A stretch of DNA of 64,000 bases from Nitratireductor indicus C115 (GTDB lineage Bacteria; Pseudomonadota; Alphaproteobacteria; Rhizobiales; Rhizobiaceae). Positions within the stretch are counted from its first letter, which is position 1; each line of letters starts with the position of its first letter. The stretch spans positions 186,001 to 250,000 of the forward strand of contig NZ_AMSI01000008.1 in the NCBI RefSeq assembly GCF_000300515.1, in the 5' to 3' direction. A model generated the notes under the pieces. That model did no database searches. It was not told the DNA's origin and saw only the letters and a list, made by a program, of their open reading frames with translations. Below are positions 40,560 to 49,692 of the stretch, in pieces. The position numbers were made by a program, and so were the translations under genes.

Positions 40560-41270
40560 ATGCGGGTGCTCGTCACGCGGCCTGAACCGGGCGCTGCCGA
40601 AACGAAGGCACGGCTGATCGAGCGCGGTTTCGAGCCCTTGATTTTGCCGCTGACGAAAACCGTGCCGTTGCAGCCCGACATCGCGAAGACGTTGGTGGAT
40701 GTTGTTGCCGTCACGAGCCCCAACGCCATCCGTCATGCTCCTGGCTCCATCCTCGATGCGCTGAAGGACAAGCCGGTTTATGCCGTGGGCATAAGAACGG
40801 GGCGCGAGGCGCGGTCTGCCGGTCTTGATGTGGTGAACGAGGATGCGGGCGATGCGGAAGGTCTCACCCGGCGGATCGATGCCGATTTTGCAGCGCCATG
40901 CCATGTCACCGTGCTGTGCGGGCGGGTTCGCCGTGACGTGCTTGAGATGCGCTTGAAGGCAGCGGGACATCTCCCCCGGCTGATCGAGATTTACGACACG
41001 CTGCCGCTGGAACCTTCTGCTATGGAAATCGAGAAGGTTCTGGGTGAAGCGCCCGTCGATGCGGTGCTGCTTCACTCGGCGAATGGTGCAGTGCAATTCT
41101 GCCGGCTGATGCGGGACCCTTTCACCCGAACGAAACTTTTGGGTGCGACATTTTATTGCCTGTCGCAGCGCATCGCCGATGCCTTGCAGCCAATCGCGCC
41201 GAAAAGAACCGAAATTGCGGCTTCTCCGAGTGAAGAGAGCCTTCTTTCGCTGCTTGCGCCGAAAGGCTGA
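40560..41270 (+). CDS. hemD: Uroporphyrinogen-III synthase
   Basis: 236 residues. The family is weakly conserved; visible features are VLVTRPEPGAAETKARLIERGFEPLILPL, the VAVTSPNAIRH segment, YAVGIRTGREARSAG and LLHSANGAVQF. It cyclises hydroxymethylbilane with ring-D inversion. It follows hemC by 3 bases, so context strengthens the call. Confidence 0.9.
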   Translation: MRVLVTRPEPGAAETKARLIERGFEPLILPLTKTVPLQPDIAKTLVDVVAVTSPNAIRHAPGSILDALKDKPVYAVGIRTGREARSAGLDVVNEDAGDAEGLTRRIDADFAAPCHVTVLCGRVRRDVLEMRLKAAGHLPRLIEIYDTLPLEPSAMEIEKVLGEAPVDAVLLHSANGAVQFCRLMRDPFTRTKLLGATFYCLSQRIADALQPIAPKRTEIAASPSEESLLSLLAPKG

Positions 41271-41367
41271 GAGCGCCAGCCCCTGTTTTCACCACATGTT
41301 GGTGTGATAGGACTTCATATGCGCCGCACACGGCGCCGGATTTGTCTTTTGCCAGCGGAGTTGCCTG

Positions 41368-42831
41368 ATGGTCAAAACGCCGAGAACGCGCCATTCCAAA
41401 ACCCAGCGGGAGCCGGTGACGATCGATCTCGATCCGGATCAGGTCAGGCGCGAGACGGCGGATGGAGGCGCGGCGGCGAAAGAGCCTGTGCAGACAGCAA
41501 AGCCCGATGCAGATGCGAGTGGAAAGACCGAAACGATGCAGCCGTCCAGCTCTGTGACCCCGGAAAGGGAAAAGGTTTCGGGTGCGGCTGCCGGAAAACC
41601 GGGCGAATTCGGGCGGCCGTCTTCCGGATCCGGGATTCCGGGGAACGACAAGCCGAAACAGGAAAAAGCGGAAGAGCCGAAATCGCAATCCGCGAAGCCT
41701 GCTACAGCGGCAAAGCCCACGGGGCGAGGCGCCGGCGGCATGTTCGGGGCGGGCGTTGCCGGTGGCGTGATTGCGCTCGCTCTTGCGGCGGGCCTGCAAT
41801 GGTCGGGCCTTCTGCCCGGCCTCAGACCCGAGCCGAAGACGGCCGATCCGGCCATCGAAACGTTGCGTCAGCAGCTTGCTGCGCTGGAAACGAAGCTCAA
41901 CGATCAGCAGGAGGCCCTCCAGGCCACGAACGGGGAGGACGTGAGTGCTGCCCTGACGCAGGCGACAGACCTCGCCAATTCGCTGGATGGACGCATTTCC
42001 GCGCTGAGTACCGAGCTTTCCACGCTCCAGCAGTCGGTCTCTTCCGGCGGGGCCGGCGAAGGGCCGGGCCTTGAGGCGCTTTCTGCACGCGTTGCCAAGA
42101 TCGAGGAAGCGGGCTCCTCCAGTTCTGACGCGGGCGCTGTGAATGCGGCCGTCGAGCCGGTTTCCCGGCAGGTCGCGGAATTGCAGGTGGAATTGGGCAA
42201 GGTGTCTTCGAATGCCGATCAGGCCGCGAAGTCGGCCTCCGACAACGCGGCGGCGCTCGCCAATTTCGGCAATGAGCTTGCAACCTTGAAGGACCGTGTC
42301 GAGGAAGGCGGCAGCGCCTCGAAGCTGGCTGCAATCATGGCAGCGACGGCGTTGAAATCCGCCGTTGATCGCGGGTCATCCTTCTCCGGCGAACTCGATG
42401 CCTTTGCTGCTGTTGCGCCTGAAGGCGAGGCGGGTGCGCTGGAGGCGCTGCGCCCCTTTGCTGCAACCGGTCTTCCGAGCCGCGCCAGCCTGGCGGTCGA
42501 GGCCCCGCAGGTGGCGAGCAGCATCGTGCAGGCGACCAATCGTTCGGCGGCCAGCGATGGCGGCATGATCGACAGCCTTATGGCCAGTGCCCGCTCGCTC
42601 GTGGTGGTGCGTCCGGTGGGCAGTGTGGAAGGCAGCGAGCCGCCGGCTATTGCCGCCCGCATGGAGGCGGCGGTGATTGCCAATGACTACCGCAAGGCGC
42701 TGGCCGAATATGCGACCCTGCCGGAGGCGGGCAAGGCGGCTGCAGCCGATTTCGCCCGTAAGCTGGAAGCCCGGCAGGCCGCCGATGAGGCGCTCGACAG
42801 GGCGCTCTCCAATGCGCTCAAGGGGGCATAG
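41368..42831 (+). CDS. Mic60/mitofilin-like inner-membrane protein
   Basis: 487 residues. A polar, Lys/Glu/Pro-rich cytosolic N-terminus precedes one transmembrane span (about residues 126-150, GVAGGVIALALAAGLQ), then a long predicted coiled coil (about 160-310) and a helical C-terminal domain resembling the mitofilin signature. This matches alphaproteobacterial Mic60, the bacterial relative of the mitochondrial crista-junction protein, which is known to lie beside hem genes. It likely bends or tethers the inner membrane. It is followed by hemY after 5 bases. Confidence 0.82.
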   Translation: MVKTPRTRHSKTQREPVTIDLDPDQVRRETADGGAAAKEPVQTAKPDADASGKTETMQPSSSVTPEREKVSGAAAGKPGEFGRPSSGSGIPGNDKPKQEKAEEPKSQSAKPATAAKPTGRGAGGMFGAGVAGGVIALALAAGLQWSGLLPGLRPEPKTADPAIETLRQQLAALETKLNDQQEALQATNGEDVSAALTQATDLANSLDGRISALSTELSTLQQSVSSGGAGEGPGLEALSARVAKIEEAGSSSSDAGAVNAAVEPVSRQVAELQVELGKVSSNADQAAKSASDNAAALANFGNELATLKDRVEEGGSASKLAAIMAATALKSAVDRGSSFSGELDAFAAVAPEGEAGALEALRPFAATGLPSRASLAVEAPQVASSIVQATNRSAASDGGMIDSLMASARSLVVVRPVGSVEGSEPPAIAARMEAAVIANDYRKALAEYATLPEAGKAAAADFARKLEARQAADEALDRALSNALKGA

Positions 42832-42836
42832 CGCAG

Positions 42837-44465
42837 ATGTTCCGCATTCTCTTCTATCTCGTTGTCATTTTCCTGCTTGGGCTGGGCTTTGCCTGGCTGG
42901 CCGATAGGCCTGGGCAGCTCGATCTCGTTTTCGCTGGCAATCGTTACGAGGTCTCGCTGATGACGGCGGCAGTGGCCGTTGTTGCCCTGGTGGCGGCGAT
43001 CATGGTGTTGTGGTGGCTCGTTCGCAGCATCTGGACGAGCCCCTATACGGTGGCCCGCTATTTTCGGGTGCGCAGGCGTGACCGGGGTTATCAGGCGCTT
43101 TCCACGGGCATGATCGCGGCGGGTGCGGGGGATGGTGGGCTTGCGCGGCGTATGAGCCAGCAGGCAGCCAAGCTCATTTCCTCCGATCAGGAGCCGCTGA
43201 TCCATCTTCTCGACGCTCAGGCCGCTCTGCTCGATGGGGATCGCAACGCGGCCCGCGAGAAGTTCACCGCCATGCTCGACGATCCGGAGATGCGCCTGCT
43301 CGGTCTGCGCGGGCTCTATCTCGAGGCCGAGCGCATGGGCGAACGTGAGGCCGCGCGGCATTATGCCGAGCGCGCTGCAGAAGCCGCCCCGCAGCTCGAA
43401 TGGGCAGCGACGGCGGCACTCGAAGGCAAGACCGCGGAGGGAGACTGGGACGGCGCGATGAAGCTGCTCGACGGGCGCAAGCCGTCCGGAACGACGGCGA
43501 AGGAGGTGGCGTCCCGCCGTCGCGCCGTGCTGCTTACGGCCAAGGCCAACGATATTCTGGACAGCGATCCGCAAGCCGCGCGCATGGCAGGGCTTGAAGC
43601 CCACAAGCTGCGGCCCGATTTCGTGCCGGCCGCAGTCGTGGCGGGCCGGGCACTGTTCCGTCTCAATGAGCTGCGCAAGGGTTCCAAGGTGCTGGAGAGC
43701 GTCTGGAAGAAGGAGCCGCATCCCGAGGTCGCGGATGTCTATATCCATGCGCGGCCCGGCGATTCCGTACAGGACAGGCTGACGCGCGCCAAGCGTCTGG
43801 AATCGCTGAAGCAGAACAATGCGGAATCCTCCCTCATCGTCGGGCGCGCGGCGCTTGATGCCGGCGAGTTCAAACTGGCGCGTGAAGCCTGCGAGACTGC
43901 CGCGCGGCTGGGGCCGCGCGAAGCGGTCTATCTGCTCATGGCCGACATCGAGGAGGCCGAGACCGGCGATCAGGGGCGCGTGAGACAGTGGCTTGCCAAG
44001 GCGCTGCGTGCGCCGCGCGATCCCGCATGGGTGGCGGATGGCTTCGTTTCGGAGCGCTGGGCGCCCATTTCACCGGTTACTGGCAAGCTCGATGCGTTCG
44101 AATGGCGCACGCCCATTGAGCGTCTGGCGCAGGTGATCGAGGGCGAGGAGGATTTCACGCCGCCCGCCATTCCCGCGCCCGAGCCGGAAGCCCCCCAGAA
44201 GAACGACGACGCCATGGCCAAGGAGCCGGTCGTGATCGAAGCGGAAGCCGAGCAGCCGCCGATGCCGGATAAGCCAGAGACAGAGGAGAGCGTTTCGCCG
44301 AAACCTGCTGAAGCTGTCGCAACCGTCAGCAAGCCGGTTCCGGCAAACGCCAATTCTGTCGAAGAAGAGGAAGCCCCTGTCGCACCGCCTTCTCCCGACG
44401 ACCCGGGTGTGGAACCGGATAAGGAAACGAATGGCTCGACGCAGAGCGGCTTCCGCCTATTTTAA
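42837..44465 (+). CDS. hemY: HemY-like TPR membrane protein
   Basis: 542 residues. Two N-terminal transmembrane helices (about residues 1-22 and 42-62) are followed by helical TPR-like repeats (GLYLEAERMGEREAARHYAERAAEAAP and others). A low-complexity acidic/Pro tail follows from about residue 440. This is the HemY_N family, not protoporphyrinogen oxidase of the same name. In alphaproteobacteria it usually accompanies Mic60 and hemCD. Its biochemical role is unresolved. Confidence 0.9.
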   Translation: MFRILFYLVVIFLLGLGFAWLADRPGQLDLVFAGNRYEVSLMTAAVAVVALVAAIMVLWWLVRSIWTSPYTVARYFRVRRRDRGYQALSTGMIAAGAGDGGLARRMSQQAAKLISSDQEPLIHLLDAQAALLDGDRNAAREKFTAMLDDPEMRLLGLRGLYLEAERMGEREAARHYAERAAEAAPQLEWAATAALEGKTAEGDWDGAMKLLDGRKPSGTTAKEVASRRRAVLLTAKANDILDSDPQAARMAGLEAHKLRPDFVPAAVVAGRALFRLNELRKGSKVLESVWKKEPHPEVADVYIHARPGDSVQDRLTRAKRLESLKQNNAESSLIVGRAALDAGEFKLAREACETAARLGPREAVYLLMADIEEAETGDQGRVRQWLAKALRAPRDPAWVADGFVSERWAPISPVTGKLDAFEWRTPIERLAQVIEGEEDFTPPAIPAPEPEAPQKNDDAMAKEPVVIEAEAEQPPMPDKPETEESVSPKPAEAVATVSKPVPANANSVEEEEAPVAPPSPDDPGVEPDKETNGSTQSGFRLF

Positions 44466-44536
44466 AGAGGAAGACAGCGGCGATTCGCCTTCGGGCGGGT
44501 TGCTGCCACGGTTCAAACACCGGCATTGCAAGGCTT

Positions 44537-45001
44537 ATGTTCGACAGTATTCTCTCCTTTCTGAAAGATCTTCCCGGCGGGGCTCGCGAAAAGCGGATTT
44601 CGCCCGAGGACGATCCGCGTGTGGCTGCGGCTGCCCTTCTCTTCACCGTGCTCGATGCGGACGGCATTCGCGACGACGCGGAGATGAAGCGGTTGCGGGA
44701 AATCCTGTCGGAAACATACGATGTGAGCGGAGCGGAGCTCGAACAACTGATGCAGGCCGGGGAAAAGGCCGAGCAGGAAGCCGTCGATCTTTACGCATTC
44801 ACCAGTGTTCTCAAGCGGCATCTCGACGCCGATGCCCGCAAAGCGTTTATCGGTCTCATGTGGGGGATCGTCTTTGCGGATGGCGAAATGCACGAACTTG
44901 AGGATAATCTCGTTTGGCGCGTAGCCGAACTGATCGGGGTCGACAGCCGCGATCGGGTGCTGCTTCGCCAGGAAATCCAGGAAAAATCCAGCCGGAACTA
45001 G
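44537..45001 (+). CDS. TerB-like protein
   Basis: 154 residues, helical. The TerB/TerB-like core is seen as DPRVAAAALLFTVLDADGIRDDAEMKRLREIL and, later, GLMWGIVFADGEMHELEDNLVWRVAELIGV; the two acidic DADG/ADGE motifs form the TerB metal-binding pair. Despite the tellurite name, members of this kind are general and often sit near envelope genes. 71 bases after hemY. Confidence 0.88.
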   Translation: MFDSILSFLKDLPGGAREKRISPEDDPRVAAAALLFTVLDADGIRDDAEMKRLREILSETYDVSGAELEQLMQAGEKAEQEAVDLYAFTSVLKRHLDADARKAFIGLMWGIVFADGEMHELEDNLVWRVAELIGVDSRDRVLLRQEIQEKSSRN

Positions 45002-45011
45002 CCAGCAAACC

Positions 45012-45797
45012 ATGCAAACCGGACCCAGTCGCAAGATTCTCATCGTTCTGCACCAGGAGACGTCGAGCGCGGGGAGGGTCGGGCAGGTCTTGCAATCCAG
45101 CGGCTTCTCGCTTGACGTGCGGCGGCCACCGCTTGGCCAGACGCTTCCCGACACGCTGGAAGATTATGCCGGTGCGGTCGTGTTCGGCGGGCCGATGAGC
45201 GCTAACGATCACGAAGATTACGTGCGCCGCGAGACCGATTGGCTTGAGGTTCCTCTCCGCGAAAACAAGCCGTTTCTGGGGATTTGCCTTGGTGCGCAAA
45301 TGCTGGTGAAGCATCTGGGCGGGCAGGTCAAAGGCCATGATGGGGGGCTGGTGGAAATCGGCTGGTACCCGTTACGGGCAACCGAGGAGGGGCGGCGGCT
45401 TCTGCACTGGCCGGAGATGGTCTATCAGTTTCACCGCGAGGGGTTTTCGCTGCCACGGGACACCACCCTGCTTGCCACTGCGGAGACTTATCCCAATCAG
45501 GCCTTCCGATATGGAGAAAACGCGTGGGGCGTGCAGTTCCATGGCGAGCTGACACGCGCGATGATGCAGCGATGGGTGGTGCGCGGCGCGCAGCGCTTTG
45601 TCATGCCAGGCGCCCAGCCCGGACGCGATCATCTGGGCGGCAGGCTCGTCTGGGACCAGCATTTGAAGCAATGGCTGATCGATTTTCTCCAGTTGATCTT
45701 CGGCGGAGAGCATTCCGGGCATATCCGCGCCGGCGACGAAGCCCGTGGCCAGCATCCTGCCGGGCGCCGGATGGTCGGGCGGCGCGGGGTGGCGTAG
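45012..45797 (+). CDS. Class I glutamine amidotransferase (GMP-synthase-like)
   Basis: 261 residues. The nucleophile is Cys92 in GICLGAQM and the catalytic His-Glu pair is in GVQFHGE. The N-terminal VVFGGPMSANDHEDY matches stand-alone GATase1 proteins of the GuaA-N-terminal type. The final 30 residues are polar and may be a non-conserved extension. The physiological amide acceptor is unknown. Confidence 0.9.
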   Translation: MQTGPSRKILIVLHQETSSAGRVGQVLQSSGFSLDVRRPPLGQTLPDTLEDYAGAVVFGGPMSANDHEDYVRRETDWLEVPLRENKPFLGICLGAQMLVKHLGGQVKGHDGGLVEIGWYPLRATEEGRRLLHWPEMVYQFHREGFSLPRDTTLLATAETYPNQAFRYGENAWGVQFHGELTRAMMQRWVVRGAQRFVMPGAQPGRDHLGGRLVWDQHLKQWLIDFLQLIFGGEHSGHIRAGDEARGQHPAGRRMVGRRGVA

Positions 45798-45812
45798 ACG
45801 CGGTCGTTTATG

Positions 45813-45972
45813 CTTCGCCTTTCGGCAAGCTCAGGATGTTCACGGTGAGGGAGGCTGAGAGCTTCAAACCCGGAACCACGCACAGCGCTATTGCGGTGAG
45901 ACCCAGGACATAACCGAAATGGTTACGCCTCCATGTTCTGTGTGCTTTAGCCGCAATCCCGCGCTTGCGGGA
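45813..45972. repeat. Intergenic relic repeats between convergent genes
   Basis: The stretch at 45813-45850 (TTCGCC...GGCAAGCTCAGGATG...) resembles a truncated copy of a common alphaproteobacterial intergenic repeat. Two short hairpins follow: TAACC/GGTTA (45911-45925) and TCCCGC-GCTT-GCGGGA (45957-45972). The latter is 13 bases from the VWA stop and may serve as its terminator, though no T run is present. Confidence 0.4.
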
Positions 45973-45984
45973 GCCGCGTCCTGC

Positions 45985-47175
45985 TCAATGCCTGCGTGAA
46001 AGCTCCCGCGTGGCGGTTTCCAGGCCGGACAGAGTGAGCGGGTACATGCGGTTTGTGAAAATCTCCCGCAGCATCTGGATGGAGTGGGTGTAGCCCCAGT
46101 GCTTCTCCGGCACTGGATTCAGCCAGATCGTGTTCGGCCATTGCGCGAGCACGCGGTCGAGCCAGACATGCCCTGCCTCCTTGTTCCAGTGCTCCACCGA
46201 GCCGCCGGGATAGGCGATCTCGTAAGGGCTCATCGAGGCGTCGCCGACAAAGATCACCTTGTAATCGGGCCCGTATTTGTGAAGCACATCAAGCGTCGGG
46301 GTCACTTCGGAATAGCGTCGGCGATTGTCCTTCCACACGCCTTCATAGAGGCAGTTGTGGAAGTAGAAATATTCCATGTGCTTGAACTCTGCGCGCGCGG
46401 CCGAAAAGAGCTCCTCCACGATGCGGATATGGTCGTCCATGGAGCCGCCCACGTCGAAGAACATCAGGAGCTTCACGGCGTTGCGGCGTTCGGGACGGGT
46501 GCGCACATCCAGATAGCCGTGCTCGGCAGTCGCCTGCACCGTGCCGGGCAGGTCGAATTCTTCCTCCGCGCCCTCGCGCACCCAGCGGCGCAGGCGCTTC
46601 AGCGCTACCTTGATGTTGCGAGTGCCGAGTTCGACCGTGTCGTCGAAGTTCCTGAATTCGCGCTTATCCCAGACTTTCACCGCGCGGCGGTGGCGCGATT
46701 CATGCTGGCCGATGCGTACGCCTTCGGGATTGTAGCCATAGGCGCCGAAGGGGGAGGTGCCCCCTGTTCCGATCCATTTGCTGCCGCCTTGGTGCCGGCC
46801 CTTCTGCTCCTCGAGCCGCTTCTTCAGCGTTTCCATCAGCTTCTCGAAGCCGCCCAGGGCCTCCACGAGTTTCTTTTCCTCATCTGTGAGATGTTTTTCC
46901 GCCAGCTTGCGCAGCCACTCCTCGGGTATCGGGCGCTCCTCCACGCCCTCCGGCCCTGTGACCGCCTCGACGCCTTTGAAGACATGGCCGAACACGCGGT
47001 CGAACCGGTCGATATGCCGTTCGTCCTTCACCAGTGCCGTGCGGGCGAGATAATAGAAGCCTTCCACATCATAGGTGACGAGGCCCTTCTCCATGCCCTC
47101 AAGCAGCGACAGATATTCGCGCAGCGAGACCGGCACGCGCGCTGCCTTGAGTTCCAGGAAGAAGGGGATGAACAT
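45985..47175 (-). CDS. CoxE-like VWA-domain protein
   Basis: 396 residues, soluble. The N-terminal half is helical and charged; the C-terminal half is a VWA fold whose MIDAS loop reads FFDVGGSMDDH, so the first Ser of DxSxS is Gly. A later VGDAS supplies another ligand. This matches CoxE-like proteins that work with a MoxR ATPase to insert metals or remodel complexes. The MoxR gene lies upstream on the same strand, with a GNAT gene between. Start at ATG 47175. Confidence 0.88.
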   Translation of the reverse strand: MFIPFFLELKAARVPVSLREYLSLLEGMEKGLVTYDVEGFYYLARTALVKDERHIDRFDRVFGHVFKGVEAVTGPEGVEERPIPEEWLRKLAEKHLTDEEKKLVEALGGFEKLMETLKKRLEEQKGRHQGGSKWIGTGGTSPFGAYGYNPEGVRIGQHESRHRRAVKVWDKREFRNFDDTVELGTRNIKVALKRLRRWVREGAEEEFDLPGTVQATAEHGYLDVRTRPERRNAVKLLMFFDVGGSMDDHIRIVEELFSAARAEFKHMEYFYFHNCLYEGVWKDNRRRYSEVTPTLDVLHKYGPDYKVIFVGDASMSPYEIAYPGGSVEHWNKEAGHVWLDRVLAQWPNTIWLNPVPEKHWGYTHSIQMLREIFTNRMYPLTLSGLETATRELSRRH

Positions 47176-47180
47176 CGTCC

Positions 47181-47627
47181 TCAGTTCCGCTGGTATTTGA
47201 TGAACGGGGTCAGTTTGGCAATGCGGTCATAGAGTTTGCGGGCGGTCTCGTTGAAGTCCTGCGTCATCCAGTAGACATTGGCGGCGCCTGTTTCATCGGC
47301 CTTTTTGTAGACCGCCTCGATCAACGCCCGGCCTATGCCCTTGCCGCGGATTTCCGGGTCGGCGTAGAGATCTTGCAAGTAGCAATTGTTGCCGATGGCC
47401 CAGCATGTGCGGTGGAACATGTAATGCACCAGACCGACCGCCTTGCCGTCGACCTCGGCAATCAGCCCGTTCGGCTCGTATTCGCCCGTATCGTGAAGCC
47501 GCTTCCAGGTGCTGGCGTAGACTTCCTCGGGCACGCTCGTCTTGTAGAACTCCAGATAGGAGGTCCAAAGGCGACGCCATTCCTTTTCGTCTGATCTGGC
47601 GAGCGGGCGGATCGTGATGTCGGTCAT
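47181..47627 (-). CDS. GNAT-family N-acetyltransferase
   Basis: 148 residues. Acetyl-CoA binding motif A is YADPEIRGKGIGRALIEAV, and strand segments GLIAEVDGKAVGLVHYMF and ANVYWMTQDFNETARKLYD fit the GNAT fold. The substrate cannot be read. It is 5 bases from the VWA gene and 104 bases downstream of the MoxR gene, so it is probably cotranscribed with the VWA gene. Confidence 0.92.
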   Translation of the reverse strand: MTDITIRPLARSDEKEWRRLWTSYLEFYKTSVPEEVYASTWKRLHDTGEYEPNGLIAEVDGKAVGLVHYMFHRTCWAIGNNCYLQDLYADPEIRGKGIGRALIEAVYKKADETGAANVYWMTQDFNETARKLYDRIAKLTPFIKYQRN

Positions 47628-47731
47628 TGTCTTTCCCCTGCTGAGAGTAGCTCCACTCTTTTCGCGGAGGAACCGCCCGGCAAGGGCCAGCGGCCTTCAG
47701 GCTTTGCGCCTGAATATGCCGATTGGGGGGA

Positions 47732-48568
47732 TCACTGCCGACGCGTCATGAAGGCGAGCTTCTCGAACAGGTGCACGTCCTGTTCGTTCTTCAGCAATGC
47801 GCCGTGGAGCCGGGGAAGGGCGTTTTTCGCGTCTGTGCGCAGGTCCTCCGGCTGCACGTCATCGGCGACGAGCAGCCTTATCCAGTCCAGTGCCTCCGAG
47901 GTCGAAGGCTTCTTCTTCAGGCCCGCCATTTCGCGGATCTCGTAGAACTGGGCAAGCGCTTGCGAAACGAGCTTCTGCTTGATGCCGGGATAATGAACCT
48001 CGACGATGCGGGTCAGCGTTTCAGCATCGGGAAAGCGGATATAATGGAAGAAGCAGCGGCGCAGGAAGGCGTCGGGCAACTCCTTCTCGTTGTTGGAGGT
48101 GATGATGACGATGGGCCGGTTGACGGCGCGTATCGTCTCGCCCGTCTCGTAGACGAAGAATTCCATCTTATCGAGTTCCTGGAGGAGATCGTTGGGAAAC
48201 TCGATATCGGCCTTGTCGATCTCGTCGATCAGGAGAACGCACTTGCGCTCTGCGGCGAATGCCTCCCAGAGCTTGCCGCGCTTTATGTAGTTTGCGATGT
48301 CGTTGAAGCGCTCGTCGCCCAACTGGCTGTCGCGCAGGCGCGATACGGCGTCATATTCGTAAAGCCCCTGCTGCGCGCGCGTGGTGGACTTGACGTGCCA
48401 TTCGATCAGGTCGAGGCCGAGGCTTGCCGCCACCTGTCGGGCGAGCTCCGTCTTGCCGGTGCCGGGCTCCCCCTTGACCAGGAGAGGGCGCTCCAGCGCA
48501 ATTGCCGCGTTGACGGCCACCATCAGATCCTTGTCGGCCACATAATCCGCCGTGCCTTCAAAACGCAT
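47732..48568 (-). CDS. MoxR-family AAA+ ATPase
   Basis: 278 residues. Walker A GEPGTGKTELARQ, Walker B VLLIDEIDKAD, sensor-1 region IVIITSNNEKELPDAFLRRC and the C-terminal lid are all present. MoxR proteins act as chaperones with VWA partners, and a CoxE-like VWA gene follows on the same strand. The ATG at 48568 is the start of the family sequence MRFEGTADYVAD. Confidence 0.93.
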   Translation of the reverse strand: MRFEGTADYVADKDLMVAVNAAIALERPLLVKGEPGTGKTELARQVAASLGLDLIEWHVKSTTRAQQGLYEYDAVSRLRDSQLGDERFNDIANYIKRGKLWEAFAAERKCVLLIDEIDKADIEFPNDLLQELDKMEFFVYETGETIRAVNRPIVIITSNNEKELPDAFLRRCFFHYIRFPDAETLTRIVEVHYPGIKQKLVSQALAQFYEIREMAGLKKKPSTSEALDWIRLLVADDVQPEDLRTDAKNALPRLHGALLKNEQDVHLFEKLAFMTRRQ

Positions 48569-48785
48569 GCTTTTGTCCCAGGAGTTTGTTCAAGTCGAAA
48601 CGTTATAGATCGGCTTTTCATTTGATGGAAACGCCGCCCCGCTCAATCTTCTTGTTCTTCGGTGTTGATGCACGTGCCAGATGGAGCCGCCCGCGCGCAA
48701 AATGCCTCAGCGAAATTATGGGGTGAAAATTGCGAGTGCAAGCGCATCGTTCCACTGGCGCAGATGCGCGGCGGGCCTTATATTG
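48569..48785. other. Intergenic region between the MoxR gene and the 6S RNA candidate
   Basis: The 48569-49099 gap is 531 bases long. In this first part I see no gene; it should contain the moxR promoter on the minus strand and the promoter of the RNA on the plus strand. The part after 48955 is a short leader for the folate gene. Confidence 0.5.
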
Positions 48786-48955
48786 GGTTCCAGCGATCTG
48801 CGCTTCCCGACAGGAAAACTTATCCCCGGGGCCTTATTGATCCTTAAGGGAGCTGTTCCTGACCCGGCCCGTGGGCTTGGTCACACGGCGCCCACCTACA
48901 TTGTAGGTTCCCGGGATCAACATTCCATCGGTCGCCGTGGATCGCGACCTTCCTC
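48786..48955 (+). ncRNA. ssrS: Probable 6S RNA (ssrS)
   Basis: Located immediately upstream of the 5-formyl-THF cyclo-ligase gene, the usual place for 6S RNA. The sequence GGCGCCCACCTACATTGTAG plus TTCCCGGGATCAAC is what I recall from rhizobial 6S RNAs. The ends pair: GGTT (48786-48789) with GACC (48946-48949) and GCGATC (48793-48798) with GATCGC (48940-48945). A T-rich run follows at 48950-48960. Ends are approximate. Confidence 0.65.
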
Positions 48956-49099
48956 TTTTTGCCCATGTGGCTCTATCTTCTTGATTTTCTGCATTCAGAT
49001 GGGCGCATGGAGTTCCCAGCTGGCTGCTATATGCTCTAGTCTGGCGGGCATGCAGTCACATCTCGCACTCCCACGTTCTGCCTTTGCTGATAGCTTGCC

Positions 49100-49684
49100 A
49101 TGACATCCTCCCGCGATCTCAAGAAAGAACTCCGCCGGCAGGCGCTGGCCAGGCGCGATGCGCTGGATGTGGCGTGGCGGGCGCAGGTGGCATTTTCGCT
49201 TGTCGACTGGGCCTCCAGGCTCGATCTGCCGCCCGACGCGGTGGTGGCGGGCTTCTGGCCAATGCGTTCTGAAATGGATGTGCGGCCGCTGATGGAAGCG
49301 CTTGCCGAACGCGGTGCGCGGCTCTGTCTGCCGGCGATCCTCGACAAGACCACCATCGTCTTCCGGGCATTCATGCGCGACGCGCAACTCGTCGACATGG
49401 GCTTCGGCACGCAAGGGCCCGGCTCGGCGGCTGCCGTGCTTGAGCCCGACCTGATGCTCGTGCCGCTCGCGGCCTTCGACGGGCGGGGACACCGGATCGG
49501 CTATGGCGCCGGGTATTATGATCGGGCCATAGCGCGGCTTGCCGAGCGTGGCCGCAAGCCGCGGCTGATCGGCATTGCCTTCGATTGCCAGGAGGTGGAG
49601 CGCGTGCCCGATGAGGATCATGACGTGGCAATTGCTGAAATCCTGACCGAAAGCGGCTTGCGCCGCCTCGCTTCAGCTTTATAG
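49100..49684 (+). CDS. 5-formyltetrahydrofolate cyclo-ligase
   Basis: 194 residues. ATP-binding GYGAGYYDRAI is the family signature; LKKELRRQALARRDAL at the N-terminus and AFDGRGHRIGYG are also typical. It converts 5-formyl-THF to 5,10-methenyl-THF. The position after the 6S RNA candidate matches ygfA in other proteobacteria. The YmdB gene follows after 8 bases. Confidence 0.94.
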   Translation: MTSSRDLKKELRRQALARRDALDVAWRAQVAFSLVDWASRLDLPPDAVVAGFWPMRSEMDVRPLMEALAERGARLCLPAILDKTTIVFRAFMRDAQLVDMGFGTQGPGSAAAVLEPDLMLVPLAAFDGRGHRIGYGAGYYDRAIARLAERGRKPRLIGIAFDCQEVERVPDEDHDVAIAEILTESGLRRLASAL

Positions 49685-49692
49685 AAGAGCCC

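Noticed and set aside
44537-45001. Tellurite-resistance operon (TerB-like plus the TerC-like gene at 50622)
   Set aside because: The two genes are 5 kb apart in different operons, with no terZADE genes; both are general families.
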